A stretch of 64,000 nucleotides of DNA, taken from assembly GCA_002238485.1 (NCBI GenBank), contig MPMG01000004.1, positions 62,001-126,000 on the forward strand, written 5' to 3'. The stretch's first letter is position 1. Each line of letters begins with the position of its first letter. Below are positions 26,154 through 35,891 of this stretch, piece after piece. The stretch is from Chloroflexi bacterium bin20. GTDB lineage: Bacteria > Chloroflexota > Anaerolineae > Aggregatilineales > Phototrophicaceae. Both the position numbers and the translations under genes were made by a program. A model generated the notes under the pieces. That model saw only the letters and a program-made list of their open reading frames with translations. It was not told the DNA's origin and made no database searches.

Positions 26154-27500
26154 CTAACGCATAAAGCCTTCGTAGTTGCGGATGACCAGCTGTGCTTCCA
26201 GCTGGCGCATGGTGTCGATTACAACGCCGACTACGATGATCAGGCCAGAGCCAGAAATCACCAGCCCGGCATTGATGACTGCGCCGCCCGCCGATGCTTC
26301 CAGCGGAAAAATGATGCGATTGACCAGATCGACCATGCCAGGGATGATGGCGATGACACCCAGGAAGAACGCGCCAACAAAGGTGATGCGTCGCGTCGTC
26401 GACTTGATGAAGTCTTCGGTGCGCTTGCCTGGTCGGATGCCCGGGATAAAGCCGCCATTGCGCTGCAGGGTCTCTGCCAAGTTTTGGTTGCCCACCATGA
26501 CTTCTGCATAGAAGAAGGTGAAGCCAACCGTCATCAGGAAGAAAGTGCCCCAATACAGCAAACCCTGCTGGTTGCCGAAGGTCGTCTGGATGGTGTTGCC
26601 GACCACGCCCGGTGGAAACAGGCTGGCGATAATGGCGGGGAATGTGATGATCGACTGAGCGAAAATCAGCGGGATCATGCCGACCGGATTGACGCGCAGG
26701 GGGATGAAACTGTCTTGCTGGGCAAATTGTCGATTGCCGCGCACGCGCCGCCCATATTGAACCGGAATGCGGCGCACGCCTTCTTGAATCACCACCACAG
26801 CCAGCACGCTTAGCACCGTGATGACGATGAAGAGCGCCAGGTTGTAGAGCGTTCGGTCGGGCTGCTGCGTCAAAAGCTGGATCAGGTTCTGCGGGGCTTG
26901 CGCCACGATGCCAGCGAATATGATGATGGATATACCGTTGCCGATGCCCTGCTCGGTGATCAGTTCGCCCAGCCAGATGGCGAACATCGTGCCCGCCGTC
27001 ATGGTCGTCAGCACAGATACCGTCAACAAAATATTGCTGCCGATGCCAAAGCCGAAGCCGGGGATAATCTCTGCGCCGGTGCCGGTCGCCAGGTTGAAAA
27101 TGCTGATCTGACCCAGCGCCTGCAATACCGCCATGGGGATGGCCACATAATAGGTATAACGCTGGATCTTCTCTTGGCCGCCCGGCTCGCGTTGGATTCG
27201 CTCCAGCGCCGGCACGATTGGCACCAACAGCTGGAAGATGATAGAAGCGGTGATGTAGGGATAAACGCCGTTGGCAATGACGCTGAAGTTGGCGACCGCT
27301 CCGCCCGAAAGCAGGTTCATCACCTGGATCAGGTTGCCGGCGCTGCTGCCGCTCTCAAAGACCTGCCGCAGCACATTCCGATCGACACCCACCACCGGCA
27401 CATGCGCGGCGAATTGGTAGACGATCAGAATAAAGGTGGTAAACAGCAGCTTGTTACGCACATCTGGCAAGCGCCAAGCGTTACGCAATGCTTGAATCAT
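26154..27500 (-). CDS. secY: Preprotein translocase subunit SecY
   Basis: Channel subunit of the SecYEG translocon, 448 residues with ten hydrophobic segments. Visible marks: LRNAWRLPDVRNKLLFT at the start, a GGAVANFSVIANGVYPYITA plug-region segment, RRIPVQYGRRVRGN and the C-terminal cytoplasmic PGIRPGKRTEDF. The stop lies 98 bases before adk. It exports the signal-peptide proteins seen elsewhere in this window. Confidence 0.97.
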   Translation of the reverse strand: MIQALRNAWRLPDVRNKLLFTTFILIVYQFAAHVPVVGVDRNVLRQVFESGSSAGNLIQVMNLLSGGAVANFSVIANGVYPYITASIIFQLLVPIVPALERIQREPGGQEKIQRYTYYVAIPMAVLQALGQISIFNLATGTGAEIIPGFGFGIGSNILLTVSVLTTMTAGTMFAIWLGELITEQGIGNGISIIIFAGIVAQAPQNLIQLLTQQPDRTLYNLALFIVITVLSVLAVVVIQEGVRRIPVQYGRRVRGNRQFAQQDSFIPLRVNPVGMIPLIFAQSIITFPAIIASLFPPGVVGNTIQTTFGNQQGLLYWGTFFLMTVGFTFFYAEVMVGNQNLAETLQRNGGFIPGIRPGKRTEDFIKSTTRRITFVGAFFLGVIAIIPGMVDLVNRIIFPLEASAGGAVINAGLVISGSGLIIVVGVVIDTMRQLEAQLVIRNYEGFMR

Positions 27501-27537
27501 CAGACCTTGTCCTCATCACTCCTGCGCCGCGGGCAGA

Positions 27538-28071
27538 CTATGCCTGGTCAGCCTCGCCATACAGCCGCTGCAGATCGACCTTGCGCAGCCGTTTGACCGT
27601 TGCGCGCGCGCCAGTAACTTTCAATGCATGGGCATGGGCAGCGCCGCCGGCCGCTTCGATCTTGGCTGCCGCGCTCTTGGTGAACTTGTTGGCGTGCACT
27701 TCCAGCTTCTTGGCCAGCTCGCCACGGCCCAGCACCTTGATGGGCTTTTCGGCGTCGCGCACCAGTCCAGCCGCTACCAGCGCAGCGCCATTGACCACAG
27801 CGCCATCGTCAAAGCGCGCTTCCAGCATGTCGACATTCACTTCTTGGAAGACAATGCCGAAGATATTGGTGAAGCCACGTTTGAATGGCAGGCGTCGCAC
27901 CATGGGCAGCTGGCCACCTTCAAAGTACGGACCCTTGCCGCCACCACTGCGCGCGCCTTGTCCCTTGTGGCCGCGTCCGGCTGTCTTGCCTTGACCAGCG
28001 GAGATGCCACGGCCGACGCGTCTGCGTCTGCGCTTGCTGCCTTTGTCGGGCTTCAAATCATGCAATTTCAT
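27538..28071 (-). CDS. rplO: Ribosomal protein L15
   Basis: 177-residue 50S protein, slightly longer than the usual 145-150. It opens [20 protein letters not shown] and has [20 protein letters not shown], both universal. The C-terminal third holds the conserved [13 protein letters not shown] [20 protein letters not shown]. The ATG overlaps the rpmD stop in ATGA. Confidence 0.96.
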   Translation of the reverse strand: MKLHDLKPDKGSKRRRRRVGRGISAGQGKTAGRGHKGQGARSGGGKGPYFEGGQLPMVRRLPFKRGFTNIFGIVFQEVNVDMLEARFDDGAVVNGAALVAAGLVRDAEKPIKVLGRGELAKKLEVHANKFTKSAAAKIEAAGGAAHAHALKVTGARATVKRLRKVDLQRLYGEADQA

Positions 28072-28268
28072 GCCTCTACCTCTTCTACCGTCACCAAATG
28101 GCTGACCTTGGCGATCATGCCACGGATTTGGGGCGCATCGCCGATGAGCACCGACTGACGAATCCGCCGCAAGCCCAGCGATTTGACGGTCGCTTTCTGG
28201 CGACTGTTATAGCCGATCGGGCTTTTGAGCAAGGTGACTTTCAGCAGCTTTCCAGCGCGCTCAGGCAT
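28068..28268 (-). CDS. rpmD: Ribosomal protein L30
   Basis: 66-residue 50S protein. The text [20 protein letters not shown] and [20 protein letters not shown] are diagnostic. The ATG at 28268 starts inside the end of rpsE (8-base overlap); upstream codons in frame would add 35 unrelated residues. Confidence 0.95.
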   Translation of the reverse strand: MPERAGKLLKVTLLKSPIGYNSRQKATVKSLGLRRIRQSVLIGDAPQIRGMIAKVSHLVTVEEVEA

Positions 28269-28824
28269 TGTCGGCTCCTTCACGGCGACGCTCCCAAAAT
28301 GGCGCGACTTCGTGAGGACGTTTGCCACGCATCTCGGCGATCCGCGCGGCGCTGCGCAACTGCTTAAGCGCATCCAGGGTCGCCATCGTCACATTCAACA
28401 AGTTGGCGCTGCCCTGGCTCTTGGTCAGGATGTTGCGAACGCCGACCACCTCCAGCACAGCACGAACGCCACCGCCGGCGATGACACCGGTGCCTGGCGC
28501 AGCTGGCTTCAAGAGCACACGGGCCCCGCCATGACGACCGGTCACGGTGTAGGGGATGGTCGTGCCCGACAGGGAGACTGTTTCTATGTTGCGACGCGCC
28601 CGCTCCGATGCTTTGCGGATGCTGTCGGGCACGGCGCGCGCCTTGCCAATCCCGATGCCGACTCGGCCTTTGCTGTCGCCGACAACGACCACGGTGCGAA
28701 AGGCGAAACGCCGTCCGCCCTTGATTACTTTTGCCACGCGGCGGATATCCACCACGCGCTCGTCAAATTCGTCGCGCTCTTCGTCTCGGCCGCGACGCGA
28801 ATCTCGCCTTCTGCGATCTGCCAT
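28261..28824 (-). CDS. rpsE: Ribosomal protein S5
   Basis: 187-residue 30S protein that helps maintain decoding fidelity. The double-stranded-RNA-binding region [19 protein letters not shown] and [18 protein letters not shown], and [20 protein letters not shown], are universal S5 motifs. A basic and acidic N-terminal stretch of about 25 residues precedes the conserved core. Confidence 0.97.
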   Translation of the reverse strand: MADRRRRDSRRGRDEERDEFDERVVDIRRVAKVIKGGRRFAFRTVVVVGDSKGRVGIGIGKARAVPDSIRKASERARRNIETVSLSGTTIPYTVTGRHGGARVLLKPAAPGTGVIAGGGVRAVLEVVGVRNILTKSQGSANLLNVTMATLDALKQLRSAARIAEMRGKRPHEVAPFWERRREGADNA

Positions 28825-28838
28825 ATGCCAACTCCCGC

Positions 28839-29213
28839 CTAAACTTGCAGTCCGGCTTCGCGGGCAGCCTGCGCAATCGCCGCCACCCGTCCGGTGTAGG
28901 TAAATCCGCCGCGGTCAAAGACGACCGTGCTGATGCCAGCCGCCTGGGCGCGCTCGGCAACTTTCTGCCCAACCAGCTTTGCAGCTTCCAGCTTGCTGCT
29001 TTCACCCAGCTGCGGCGCCAGTTCGCGGTCGATGGTCGAACATGCGACCAGGGTGCGTCCCGCGACATCGTCAATGACCTGCACGAAGATGTTGCGGTTG
29101 CTGCGATAGACGCTCATGCGTGGACGCACAGCTGTGCCAGAGATTCGTCTGCGCACGCGCCGATGCCGTCTCTTGCGCGCCAAAACTTTTCTGCGACCAA
29201 TGATATCTGCCAT
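28839..29213 (-). CDS. rplR: Ribosomal protein L18
   Basis: 124-residue protein that binds 5S rRNA. Conserved parts: [27 protein letters not shown]-like [18 protein letters not shown] and [20 protein letters not shown] with AREAGL. It lies 28 bases after the true rplF stop at 29241. Confidence 0.96.
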   Translation of the reverse strand: MADIIGRRKVLARKRRHRRVRRRISGTAVRPRMSVYRSNRNIFVQVIDDVAGRTLVACSTIDRELAPQLGESSKLEAAKLVGQKVAERAQAAGISTVVFDRGGFTYTGRVAAIAQAAREAGLQV

Positions 29214-29240
29214 CGTTCCAATTCCTCGTTTCGCGCTTGG

Positions 29241-29851
29241 CTAGCGTTTGCCAGCTTTGCCAGCTTTGCGACGCACATATTCGCCCAAATAGCGCACGCC
29301 CTTGCCCTTGTACGGCTCCCCCCGCCCCCCCCCACCGACACCCCCCCCCCCCCGCCCCCCCCCTGCCCCTGGGCCGGCCGGGGCGGTCCCCAGCCACGGA
29401 TATCCGCCGCGACCTGCCCGACCACCTGCTTGTCGATTCCGTCGACATGAATGATGGCGCCACGCGAATCTTTCGGCACATCGAACGTGATATCGGCCGG
29501 TGGCTCTACGATGACCTCGTGCGAATGACCCAGTCGCAACTGCAGGCTGCTTCCTCGCAGAGTCGCCTGATAGCCGACGCCCTGGATCTGCAGGGTCTTG
29601 CGATAGCCCTTGGAAACGCCCTCTACCATATTCGCCAGCAGTGCGCGTGTCAAGCCGTGCAGCGCCTTGTGATGCCGCTGGTCGGACGGACGATCGACAA
29701 CGATGCTGCCATTTTCCTGGCGAATGGCCATTTCGGGGTTGAAGTCGCGGCTCAGTTTTCCTTTCGGTCCGCTGATCGTGACGCTGTTGCGGTCGATGCT
29801 GACGCTGACTTTGTCTGGCAGCGCGACCGGCTGCTTGCCTACGCGTGACAT
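29241..29851 (-). CDS. rplF: Ribosomal protein L6, frame broken by a C/G-rich stretch
   Basis: 50S protein of the factor-binding region. The N-terminal MSRVGKQPVALPDKVSVSID starts at 29851 and the frame is normal through VDGIDKQVVGQVAADIRGW (to base 29390). Then 71 bases of almost pure C/G (29319-29389) follow. Beyond it, in a different frame, the expected end EPYKGKGVRYLGEYVRRKAG with KAGKR and a TAG at 29241 is intact. L6 normally has only about three residues (xPPEP) at this joint, so the stretch is an insertion of about 62 bases that shifts the frame. A naive reading frame runs on to 29114 and is wrong. L6 is essential, so an artefact is likelier than a real break. Confidence 0.9.
29319..29389. 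repeat. Low-complexity poly-C/poly-G stretch inside rplF
   Basis: 71 bases made nearly entirely of C on the plus strand (G on the coding strand), including runs of nine to fourteen C. The flanks on both sides are ordinary rplF sequence. Runs of this type are unlike anything else in the window and resemble the dark-cycle G tails of two-colour Illumina reads built into a consensus. Confidence 0.85.
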
Positions 29852-29867
29852 TGCGCTTCCCTTTCTG

Positions 29868-30281
29868 TCACCAGATGTAGCAGAGCACTTCGCCACCGAC
29901 GCCATCTCGCCGCGCCTGCTGCGCTGTCATCACGCCCTTGGGTGTGGTGACGATGGCGATGCCCGTGCCGCTGAGCACAATGGGCAGCTCGCGCCGCTTG
30001 CGATAAACGCGCCGCCCCGGCTTGCTGATGCGTCGCAGTTGCGTGATGACCGGCTGCCGATCGCGCCGACTGCCGATGTATTTGAGTTGAACATGGATCA
30101 ATGGCACCGGACTCTCGTCACCGATGCTGAAATCGTGGATGTAGCCCTCTTCCTTGAGGATGCGGGCGATCTCCACCTTGATTTTCGATTTGGGCACGAT
30201 AACTTCGGGCTTGCCACGGACCAAGGCGTTGCGGATGCGCGTCAGCATATCGGCAATTGGATCATTGGTTACATTAGACAC
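29868..30281 (-). CDS. rpsH: Ribosomal protein S8
   Basis: 137-residue 30S assembly protein and, in many bacteria, repressor of the spc operon. It starts at a GTG (30281) because GGGAGGCG lies nine bases upstream and the product then begins VSNVTNDPIADMLTRIRNA, as in other S8 proteins; ATG codons further upstream belong to an unrelated extension. The C-terminal SGTGIAIVTTPKGVMT and GGEVLCYIW are universal. Confidence 0.96.
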   Translation of the reverse strand: MSNVTNDPIADMLTRIRNALVRGKPEVIVPKSKIKVEIARILKEEGYIHDFSIGDESPVPLIHVQLKYIGSRRDRQPVITQLRRISKPGRRVYRKRRELPIVLSGTGIAIVTTPKGVMTAQQARRDGVGGEVLCYIW

Positions 30282-30294
30282 AATAATCGCCTCC

Positions 30295-30477
30295 CTACCA
30301 GCTCGCCTTGACAACGCCGGGAATCTCGCCTTCCAGCGCCATTTCGCGGAAGCAGATGCGACACAAGCCAAAGCGCCGGATATAGGCGCGCGGACGCCCA
30401 CAGACCTTGCAGCGGTTGCGCACACGAACCGGGTACTTGCGCCGCTCTTCCCGATATTGCATACATTTCTTCGCCAT
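30295..30477 (-). CDS. rpsN: Ribosomal protein S14, zinc-binding type
   Basis: 60-residue short S14 of the type-Z class. The two zinc pairs are [20 protein letters not shown] with CF, followed by [17 protein letters not shown]. It replaces the longer zinc-free S14 of proteobacteria and fits a Gram-positive-like lineage. Located between rplE and rpsH as standard. Confidence 0.97.
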   Translation of the reverse strand: MAKKCMQYREERRKYPVRVRNRCKVCGRPRAYIRRFGLCRICFREMALEGEIPGVVKASW

Positions 30478-30487
30478 ATATTCCCCT

Positions 30488-31030
30488 CTAATTCCCCTGG
30501 AAAGGCATGCCGAGCAACGCCAGCAAACGCCGCCCTTCCTCGTCAGTCCTGGCGGTGGTCACGATGGAGATTTCCATCCCGCGCACCTTGTCGATCTTGT
30601 CGAAGTCGATCTCTGGGAAGACCAGCTGCTCGCGCAAGCCGACCGTGAAGTTGCCGCGGCCGTCCAGTTTCGAGGGCACACCCCGAAAGTCGCGGATGCG
30701 TGGCAGCGCGATATTGACCAGCCGGTCGTACAGCGCCCACATGCGTTCGCGGCGCAGTGTAACCTTGGCGCCGATCGCCCTGCCTTCGCGCAGCTTGTAA
30801 GTGGCGATGCTCTTCTTGGCGCGCGTCACCACTGGCTGCTGCCCAGTGATCGCCATTAGGTCTTGCACAGCGCCATCCAGCGAACGCGGCTCGTCGATAG
30901 CCTCGCCAACACCGATATTCAACGTGATCTTGCTGATGGTCGGCACCTGCATGCGGTTGGTATAGCCGAACTCTTGCGTCAAGGTCGGCACGACTTCTTC
31001 AATATAGCGGGTGTACATGCGGTTTTCCAT
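30488..31030 (-). CDS. rplE: Ribosomal protein L5
   Basis: 180-residue 5S rRNA-binding protein contacting the P-site tRNA. Conserved: [58 protein letters not shown] and [19 protein letters not shown]. Ends 10 bases before rpsN. Confidence 0.97.
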   Translation of the reverse strand: MENRMYTRYIEEVVPTLTQEFGYTNRMQVPTISKITLNIGVGEAIDEPRSLDGAVQDLMAITGQQPVVTRAKKSIATYKLREGRAIGAKVTLRRERMWALYDRLVNIALPRIRDFRGVPSKLDGRGNFTVGLREQLVFPEIDFDKIDKVRGMEISIVTTARTDEEGRRLLALLGMPFQGN

Positions 31031-31047
31031 AATTCACCTCGCCCTGG

Positions 31048-31374
31048 CTACTCGATGTTGCTGTCGCATTTTTTGCAATAGCGCGTCTTCATGCCATCGT
31101 CCGTCATGCGATAACCGATGCGCGCGCGCTGGTCGCAGTTTGCGCAGACCAGCATCACATTCGACAAGTGCAGCGGCGCTTCAAAGTCCATGATCTGGGC
31201 GGGGATTTGTTGTCCACCCGGGCCGGGCCGCGCCTTGCGATGCCGCTTCAAGATATTGACGCCATTGACGATGACGCGGTCTTTCCTCACTAGTACACGG
31301 ACGACCTCGCCACGCAAGCCCTTGTCTCTGCCGGCGATGACCTCGACCGTGTCTCCCTGCTGCACTCGTTGCAT
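31048..31374 (-). CDS. rplX: Ribosomal protein L24 with zinc-ribbon end
   Basis: 108-residue early-assembly protein. KOW motif [20 protein letters not shown] near the start, [11 protein letters not shown] in the middle, and [20 protein letters not shown] followed by YCKKCD, giving a four-cysteine zinc ribbon as found in many Gram-positive-type L24 proteins. Confidence 0.96.
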   Translation of the reverse strand: MQRVQQGDTVEVIAGRDKGLRGEVVRVLVRKDRVIVNGVNILKRHRKARPGPGGQQIPAQIMDFEAPLHLSNVMLVCANCDQRARIGYRMTDDGMKTRYCKKCDSNIE

Positions 31375-31388
31375 TTGTCTGTCCTCTG

Positions 31389-31760
31389 TTACAAAGTCTC
31401 GGGCGCAAGCGAGACGATCTTCATGAATCCCTTGTCGCGCAGCTCGCGCGCCACAGGACCAAAGACTCGCGTCCCGCGCGGATTCTCCAGGTCTTCCGCC
31501 AGCACCACGGCTGCATTGTCATCGAAGCGGATGGTCGATCCATCGGCGCGGCGATATTCCTTGTGCGTGCGCACGATGACTGCGCGCACCAGTTCGCCTT
31601 TCTTGACAGCGCCGCTGGTGGATGCCGACTTGACCGTCGCAACCACAATATCGCCAACATGGCCGTATTTGACTCGCGAGCCACCTATGACGCGGATGAC
31701 CAAGATCTCCTGCGCGCCGCTGTTGTCGGCGACCTTCATTCGCGATTCCGTCTGAATCAT
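31389..31760 (-). CDS. rplN: Ribosomal protein L14
   Basis: 123-residue 50S protein at the 30S interface. [53 protein letters not shown] and [20 protein letters not shown] are textbook L14 segments. Lies between rpsQ and rplX with 14-base and 41-base gaps. Confidence 0.97.
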   Translation of the reverse strand: MIQTESRMKVADNSGAQEILVIRVIGGSRVKYGHVGDIVVATVKSASTSGAVKKGELVRAVIVRTHKEYRRADGSTIRFDDNAAVVLAEDLENPRGTRVFGPVARELRDKGFMKIVSLAPETL

Positions 31761-31801
31761 GTGTATGCTCTCTCCGTTCTCGCGGCGTATCTGCGCCCGG
31801 C

Positions 31802-32062
31802 TCAGCTGCCCAGTTCGGGCGGGGCTTCCAGCACGGTTTCGACCACCCAGCGTTTGCGCTTGCTGATAGGCCGGCTCTGCACGATTCGCACCAGCGCGCC
31901 AATACCAGCGCCGGTCTCGTCATGCGCCATCACTTTTTTTGTGGAGGTGACGACCTTGTGATACACCGGGTGCATCTTGCGGTTTTCAATAGCGACGACC
32001 ACCGTCTTTTGCATCTTGTCGCTGACAACCGTGCCCACCAGGCGCTTGCGATTATTCGGCAT
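31802..32062 (-). CDS. rpsQ: Ribosomal protein S17
   Basis: 86-residue OB-fold 30S protein. [20 protein letters not shown] and [19 protein letters not shown] are diagnostic. The ATG at 32062 follows AAGGGGGAAGC and overlaps the end of rpmC by 11 bases; the earlier in-frame ATG at 32080 would consume that ribosome site. Confidence 0.95.
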   Translation of the reverse strand: MPNNRKRLVGTVVSDKMQKTVVVAIENRKMHPVYHKVVTSTKKVMAHDETGAGIGALVRIVQSRPISKRKRWVVETVLEAPPELGS

Positions 32063-32279
32063 TGCTTCCCCCTTGCCCAAGCAGTTCCGCGGCCAGCTCC
32101 CGCTCGCGCAGGGCGGTTTTCAGTCGGGCGATATCGCGCCGGGCTTTGCGGAACAACGTGGTATCTTTTAATTCGCCCGATGCCTGCTGGATACGGTAGG
32201 TATACATCTCCACCTTCAAGTCTTCGATTCGGTCGAGGATGGCATCGTTGGATAATTCGCGGATTTCGTCGATATACAT
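32052..32279 (-). CDS. rpmC: Ribosomal protein L29
   Basis: 75-residue two-helix 50S protein near the exit tunnel, a docking point for trigger factor and [23 protein letters not shown] and [20 protein letters not shown] match the family. Start shares a base with the rplP stop (TGATG). Confidence 0.93.
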   Translation of the reverse strand: MYIDEIRELSNDAILDRIEDLKVEMYTYRIQQASGELKDTTLFRKARRDIARLKTALRERELAAELLGQGGSNAE

Positions 32280-32713
32280 CAGCTAACCTCCCGGCCAGAG
32301 ATGGGATCAAAGCGCTTGACGAACTTGGTCTTGATCGGCAGCTTGTGCGCGGCGAGTCGCAGCGCTTCTCGGGCGTCGTCTTCGGGCACGCCACTCATCT
32401 CAAACAAGATGCGACCCGGCTTGACCACGCAGACCCATTTTTCGACCGAGCCTTTGCCCTTGCCCATGCGGGTTTCGGCGGCTTTCTGCGTGACAGGCTT
32501 GTCGGGGAAGATACGGATCCAGACTTTGCCACGCCGACGGATATAGCGCACCATGGCGCGGCGGCAGGCTTCGATTTGGCGGCTGGTCACCCAACTGGGC
32601 TCCAGCGCTTGCAAGCCATAATCGCCAAATTGCACGACAGCGCCACGTCGGGCTTTGCCGCGCATGCGACCGCGCATCTGTTTGTTGTACTTTCTGCGTT
32701 TCGGCATCAGCAT
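32279..32713 (-). CDS. rplP: Ribosomal protein L16
   Basis: 144-residue 50S protein near the A site. [20 protein letters not shown] at the start, [20 protein letters not shown] and [20 protein letters not shown] are universal. ATG at 32713 is preceded by GGGAGCAGCA; the second ATG at 32707 is equally plausible. Confidence 0.96.
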   Translation of the reverse strand: MLMPKRRKYNKQMRGRMRGKARRGAVVQFGDYGLQALEPSWVTSRQIEACRRAMVRYIRRRGKVWIRIFPDKPVTQKAAETRMGKGKGSVEKWVCVVKPGRILFEMSGVPEDDAREALRLAAHKLPIKTKFVKRFDPISGREVS

Positions 32714-32743
32714 TGTTGCTGCTCCCCTCGCTTTTCCCAAGCG

Positions 32744-33439
32744 CTAGTTGCGGCGGCGTCTGCCATCGGGTTGGCTGCTGCGTTGTGCGCCCGTGCTAAA
32801 TGGGTCTTCGCCCGGCAGGATGTCGCCCTTGTAAATCCAGACTTTGACGCCGATCTGCCCGAAAGTCGTCAGCGCTTCGGAAAAGCCATAATCAATATCG
32901 GCGCGCAAGGTGTTGCGGGGCACGCGCCCGTCAAAGAGCCATTCGCGCCGCGCCATGTCCGAGCCGCCCAACCGTCCGCTGACTTCGATGCGGATGCCGC
33001 CAGCGCCTTGGCGCATCGCTTGCATGATCGCGCGCTTCATCGCTCGGCTATGTCCAATGCGCCGCACCAATTGGCTGGCCACATTATCCGCCACCAGCTT
33101 GGCATCCAGGTCGGGCTTGTCGATCTCGCTGACCTCGACTTTGACGGTCTTGCCGGTCATGTCTTGCAATTGCTGGCGCATTTCTTTGACCGCCTCGCCC
33201 TTGCGCCCGATGATCAGCCCGGGACGCACGGTATTGATGGTAATAATGACCAGATTGGGCTGGCGTTCGATCTCAATGCGAGAAACGCCGGCGCGCGTCG
33301 TCTTCTTGCGGATGAACTTGCGAATCTGCCGGTCTTCCATCAGCAAGTTGACGAAACGATCGCCCTCTGCATACCAGCGGGCATCCCATTCGCGGATTAC
33401 CTTAAGACGAAAGCCTTTTGGATGAACCTTACGACCCAT
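32744..33439 (-). CDS. rpsC: Ribosomal protein S3
   Basis: 231-residue mRNA-entry-tunnel protein. MGRKVHPKGFRLKVIREWDA start, KH-domain GLIIGRKGEAVKEMRQQLQ, and the C-terminal DIDYGFSEALTTFGQIGVKV then WIYKGDIL are diagnostic. The start shares a base with the rplV stop (TAATG). Confidence 0.97.
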   Translation of the reverse strand: MGRKVHPKGFRLKVIREWDARWYAEGDRFVNLLMEDRQIRKFIRKKTTRAGVSRIEIERQPNLVIITINTVRPGLIIGRKGEAVKEMRQQLQDMTGKTVKVEVSEIDKPDLDAKLVADNVASQLVRRIGHSRAMKRAIMQAMRQGAGGIRIEVSGRLGGSDMARREWLFDGRVPRNTLRADIDYGFSEALTTFGQIGVKVWIYKGDILPGEDPFSTGAQRSSQPDGRRRRN

Positions 33440-33783
33440 TAGTCTTCTTCCTCTCGTTCTGCCACTATCACCCACAGGTGCGCTGTGCGTTTCAAACGCG
33501 GCTTGTAGCGACCGCGCGCTCCAGCCTTGAAGCGCTTCAATGTCGGACCATCGCCGGCGTAAATCTGCGAAACATACAGCTCTTCGCGGTTTAGGTCGAA
33601 GTTGTTAACTGCGTTGGCCATCGCCGAGTGTAGCGTTTTGCTGACGAAATCCGAACCCTTTTGGGGCATGAACTTCAGCACAACCAGCGCTTCTTCGGCA
33701 TCCATCCCGCGCACTTTGTCGCAGACCAGCCGCAGCTTTTGTGGCGATATCGGCAGATAGCGGGTAATCGCTCGTACTTCCAT
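33439..33783 (-). CDS. rplV: Ribosomal protein L22
   Basis: 114-residue protein whose beta hairpin lines the exit tunnel. AITRYLPISPQKLRLVCDKV and the tunnel loop GPTLKRFKAGARGRYKPRLK with RTAHLWVIVAE are as expected; no macrolide-type insertion is visible in the loop. Confidence 0.96.
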   Translation of the reverse strand: MEVRAITRYLPISPQKLRLVCDKVRGMDAEEALVVLKFMPQKGSDFVSKTLHSAMANAVNNFDLNREELYVSQIYAGDGPTLKRFKAGARGRYKPRLKRTAHLWVIVAEREEED

Positions 33784-33794
33784 CTCAATCGTCC

Positions 33795-34064
33795 CTATCG
33801 TCTGCTATCGATGATATGCCCGCGGAAGGTGCGCGTGGGCGCGAATTCGCCCAGCTTGTGCCCCACCATGTTCTCGGTGATATAGATGGGCACATGACGC
33901 CGCCCGTCGTGCACAGCAATGGTATGCCCCACCATCTGCGGGAAGATGGTGCTGGCGCGGCTCCAGGTGCGGATGACTACCTTTTTGTTTTGCCGGTTGA
34001 GTCGTTCGACCTTTTCCAGCAATTTGGGCTGGATGAAATAGCCCTTTTTGAGTGAGCGTGACAT
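33795..34064 (-). CDS. rpsS: Ribosomal protein S19
   Basis: 89-residue 30S head protein. [40 protein letters not shown] and [16 protein letters not shown] are universal. Situated between rplB and rplV as in the S10 operon. Confidence 0.97.
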   Translation of the reverse strand: MSRSLKKGYFIQPKLLEKVERLNRQNKKVVIRTWSRASTIFPQMVGHTIAVHDGRRHVPIYITENMVGHKLGEFAPTRTFRGHIIDSRR

Positions 34065-34079
34065 TGCGCTGCCTCCTGA

Positions 34080-34913
34080 TTAGCGGCGCTTGCCGCGGCG
34101 GCGAATAATGAAACGGCTGGTGCGTTTGTTGCGGCGCGTGCGCACACCCAGCGCTTTTTTGCCCCAGGGCGTCTTGGGCGCTGCCATGCCGATGCCGGTT
34201 TTGCCCTCGCCGCCGCCATGGGGATGACTGGCGGGGTCCATCGCCGTACCGCGAACGGTCGGACGCCAGCCCAGCCAGCGTTTGCGGCCAGCCTTGCCCA
34301 GCTTGACATTGCCATGTTCGGCATTGCCCACCTGCCCGATGGTGGCGCGGCAGCTGCCCAGGATCATGCGCATCTCGCCACTGGGCAGGCGCAAGGTCAC
34401 ATACTTGCCTTCGGCCGCCAAGATTTGCGCCGAGGTGCCGGCGCTACGAGCGATCTGCGCGCCTTTGCCTGGACGCATTTCGATATTGTGCACGACTGTG
34501 CCCAGCGGGATGTCCTTGAGCGCGCGGCTGTTGCCAGGGCGCAGGGCGCTCATCTCGCCATTGCCGACTGTATCGCCGACCGACAGTCCCATCGGCGCGA
34601 TGATATAGCTCTTCACGCCATCTTCGTATTGCAGCAGGGCGATGCGAGCCGATCGGTTGGGGTCGTATTCAATGGCGATGACCTCGGCGCGGCAGTCTTC
34701 TTTGTCGCGTTTGAAGTCGACCAGCCGATAGCGCCGCTTGTGTCCGCCGCCACGATGCCGGACTGTGATGCGTCCGGTATTGTTGCGACCGCCCGTCTTG
34801 CGCAGCGCGCGCGTCAACGAAGGCTCGGGCTTGCTCTTGGTGATCTCCTCGAAGGAGAAGCCGGTCATGTCGCGGCGACCGGGCGATGTGGGTTTGTATA
34901 CCTTGATGGGCAT
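34080..34913 (-). CDS. rplB: Ribosomal protein L2
   Basis: 277-residue 50S core protein needed for peptidyl transfer and subunit joining. [40 protein letters not shown], and the C-terminal [20 protein letters not shown] (with the conserved functional histidine) are diagnostic. Confidence 0.98.
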   Translation of the reverse strand: MPIKVYKPTSPGRRDMTGFSFEEITKSKPEPSLTRALRKTGGRNNTGRITVRHRGGGHKRRYRLVDFKRDKEDCRAEVIAIEYDPNRSARIALLQYEDGVKSYIIAPMGLSVGDTVGNGEMSALRPGNSRALKDIPLGTVVHNIEMRPGKGAQIARSAGTSAQILAAEGKYVTLRLPSGEMRMILGSCRATIGQVGNAEHGNVKLGKAGRKRWLGWRPTVRGTAMDPASHPHGGGEGKTGIGMAAPKTPWGKKALGVRTRRNKRTSRFIIRRRGKRR

Positions 34914-34926
34914 CGCTCATGCTCCC

Positions 34927-35229
34927 CTAGACATTAAATAGCTCAATCGTCACGCCCTCTTCCAGCGTGACGACTGCTTTTTTCCATTGACGCGAGCGGA
35001 TGTAGGAATTAGGTCCGCGACGTCCGCGCTTGGCCGGCATCACCATGGTATTGACTTTGATGACTTGGCCCTCCAGATCAAAGATTTCTTCGACAGCTTC
35101 CTTGACTTGGATCTTGTTGGCTTTGCCGTCCACCTCAAAGACATACTTGTTCTGCGATTCCGCAATCAAGGTCGACTTTTCAGTGATGACCGGGCGGCGG
35201 ATGATGTCGTAAATATGCAGCTCGGCCAT
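34927..35229 (-). CDS. rplW: Ribosomal protein L23
   Basis: 100-residue exit-tunnel protein, docking site for trigger factor. IYDIIRRPVITEKSTLIAES, KIQVKEAVEEIFDLE and the MPAKRGRRGPNSYIRSRQWK segment are typical. ATG at 35229 follows rplD by a single-base gap; upstream in-frame codons lie inside rplD. Confidence 0.95.
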   Translation of the reverse strand: MAELHIYDIIRRPVITEKSTLIAESQNKYVFEVDGKANKIQVKEAVEEIFDLEGQVIKVNTMVMPAKRGRRGPNSYIRSRQWKKAVVTLEEGVTIELFNV

Positions 35230-35230
35230 A

Positions 35231-35860
35231 TTATTTTCCCTTGCCCCACAGACTGGTAATGACATCCAGCGATGCCAGCGGCATGATGACCTTGTCGTAC
35301 TTCAGCAAGTCGCGAACATTCAAGTAATTGACGACGATGCTGTGCGCGTTCGCCAGGTTACTGACACTCTTGCGCACGGCTTTCTGCTCTGCCGTCACTA
35401 CAATCAACGCCGACTGCTCGCCGACCAGCGATTCGATCAGGTGGCGCATCGCCTTCGTCTTTGGCGCGTCCATCGCCAGCTCGTCCAACAGCACCAACTG
35501 CTCATCGCGAACCAAGGCGCTCAACGTAGAGCGGATGGCGCCCTGGCGCATTTTGCGCGGCATCTTCTTCGTATAATCGCGCGGTTTGGGGCCGTGTGCC
35601 AAGCCGCCACCGACAAAGATGGGCGCGCTTTGAGCGCCATGACGCGCCCGGCCTGTGCCCTTTTGCCGATACCACTTGCCGCCAGTCGCGCGGATCTGTC
35701 CGCGGGAGCGCGTATTGTGCGTGCCTTGGCGGGCATTGGCCATCTGACGTACGAATGCCTGGTGCATCAAGCCCACATTGATCTTGGCTTCAAAGACATC
35801 GGGCGGCAGCTCGACCTGCGAGACTTCTTGCCCGTCGCTGTTCAAAACTGGAAACTGCAT
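35231..35860 (-). CDS. rplD: Ribosomal protein L4
   Basis: 209-residue tunnel protein; in many bacteria also autoregulates the S10 operon. The tunnel loop GQIRATGGKWYRQKGTGRAR then HGAQSAPIFVGGG-like GAQSAPIFVGGGLAHGPKPR is intact, followed by MDAPKTKAMRHLIESL. Confidence 0.96.
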   Translation of the reverse strand: MQFPVLNSDGQEVSQVELPPDVFEAKINVGLMHQAFVRQMANARQGTHNTRSRGQIRATGGKWYRQKGTGRARHGAQSAPIFVGGGLAHGPKPRDYTKKMPRKMRQGAIRSTLSALVRDEQLVLLDELAMDAPKTKAMRHLIESLVGEQSALIVVTAEQKAVRKSVSNLANAHSIVVNYLNVRDLLKYDKVIMPLASLDVITSLWGKGK

Positions 35861-35891
35861 TGCCGTAACTCCTGTATGCTGCGCTGCTGGC

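Noticed and set aside
29114..29905. A 263-residue glycine-rich L6-like reading frame
   Set aside because: It reads through the poly-C/G stretch and then into the antisense strand of rplR; the true L6 C-terminus is in another frame, ending at 29241.
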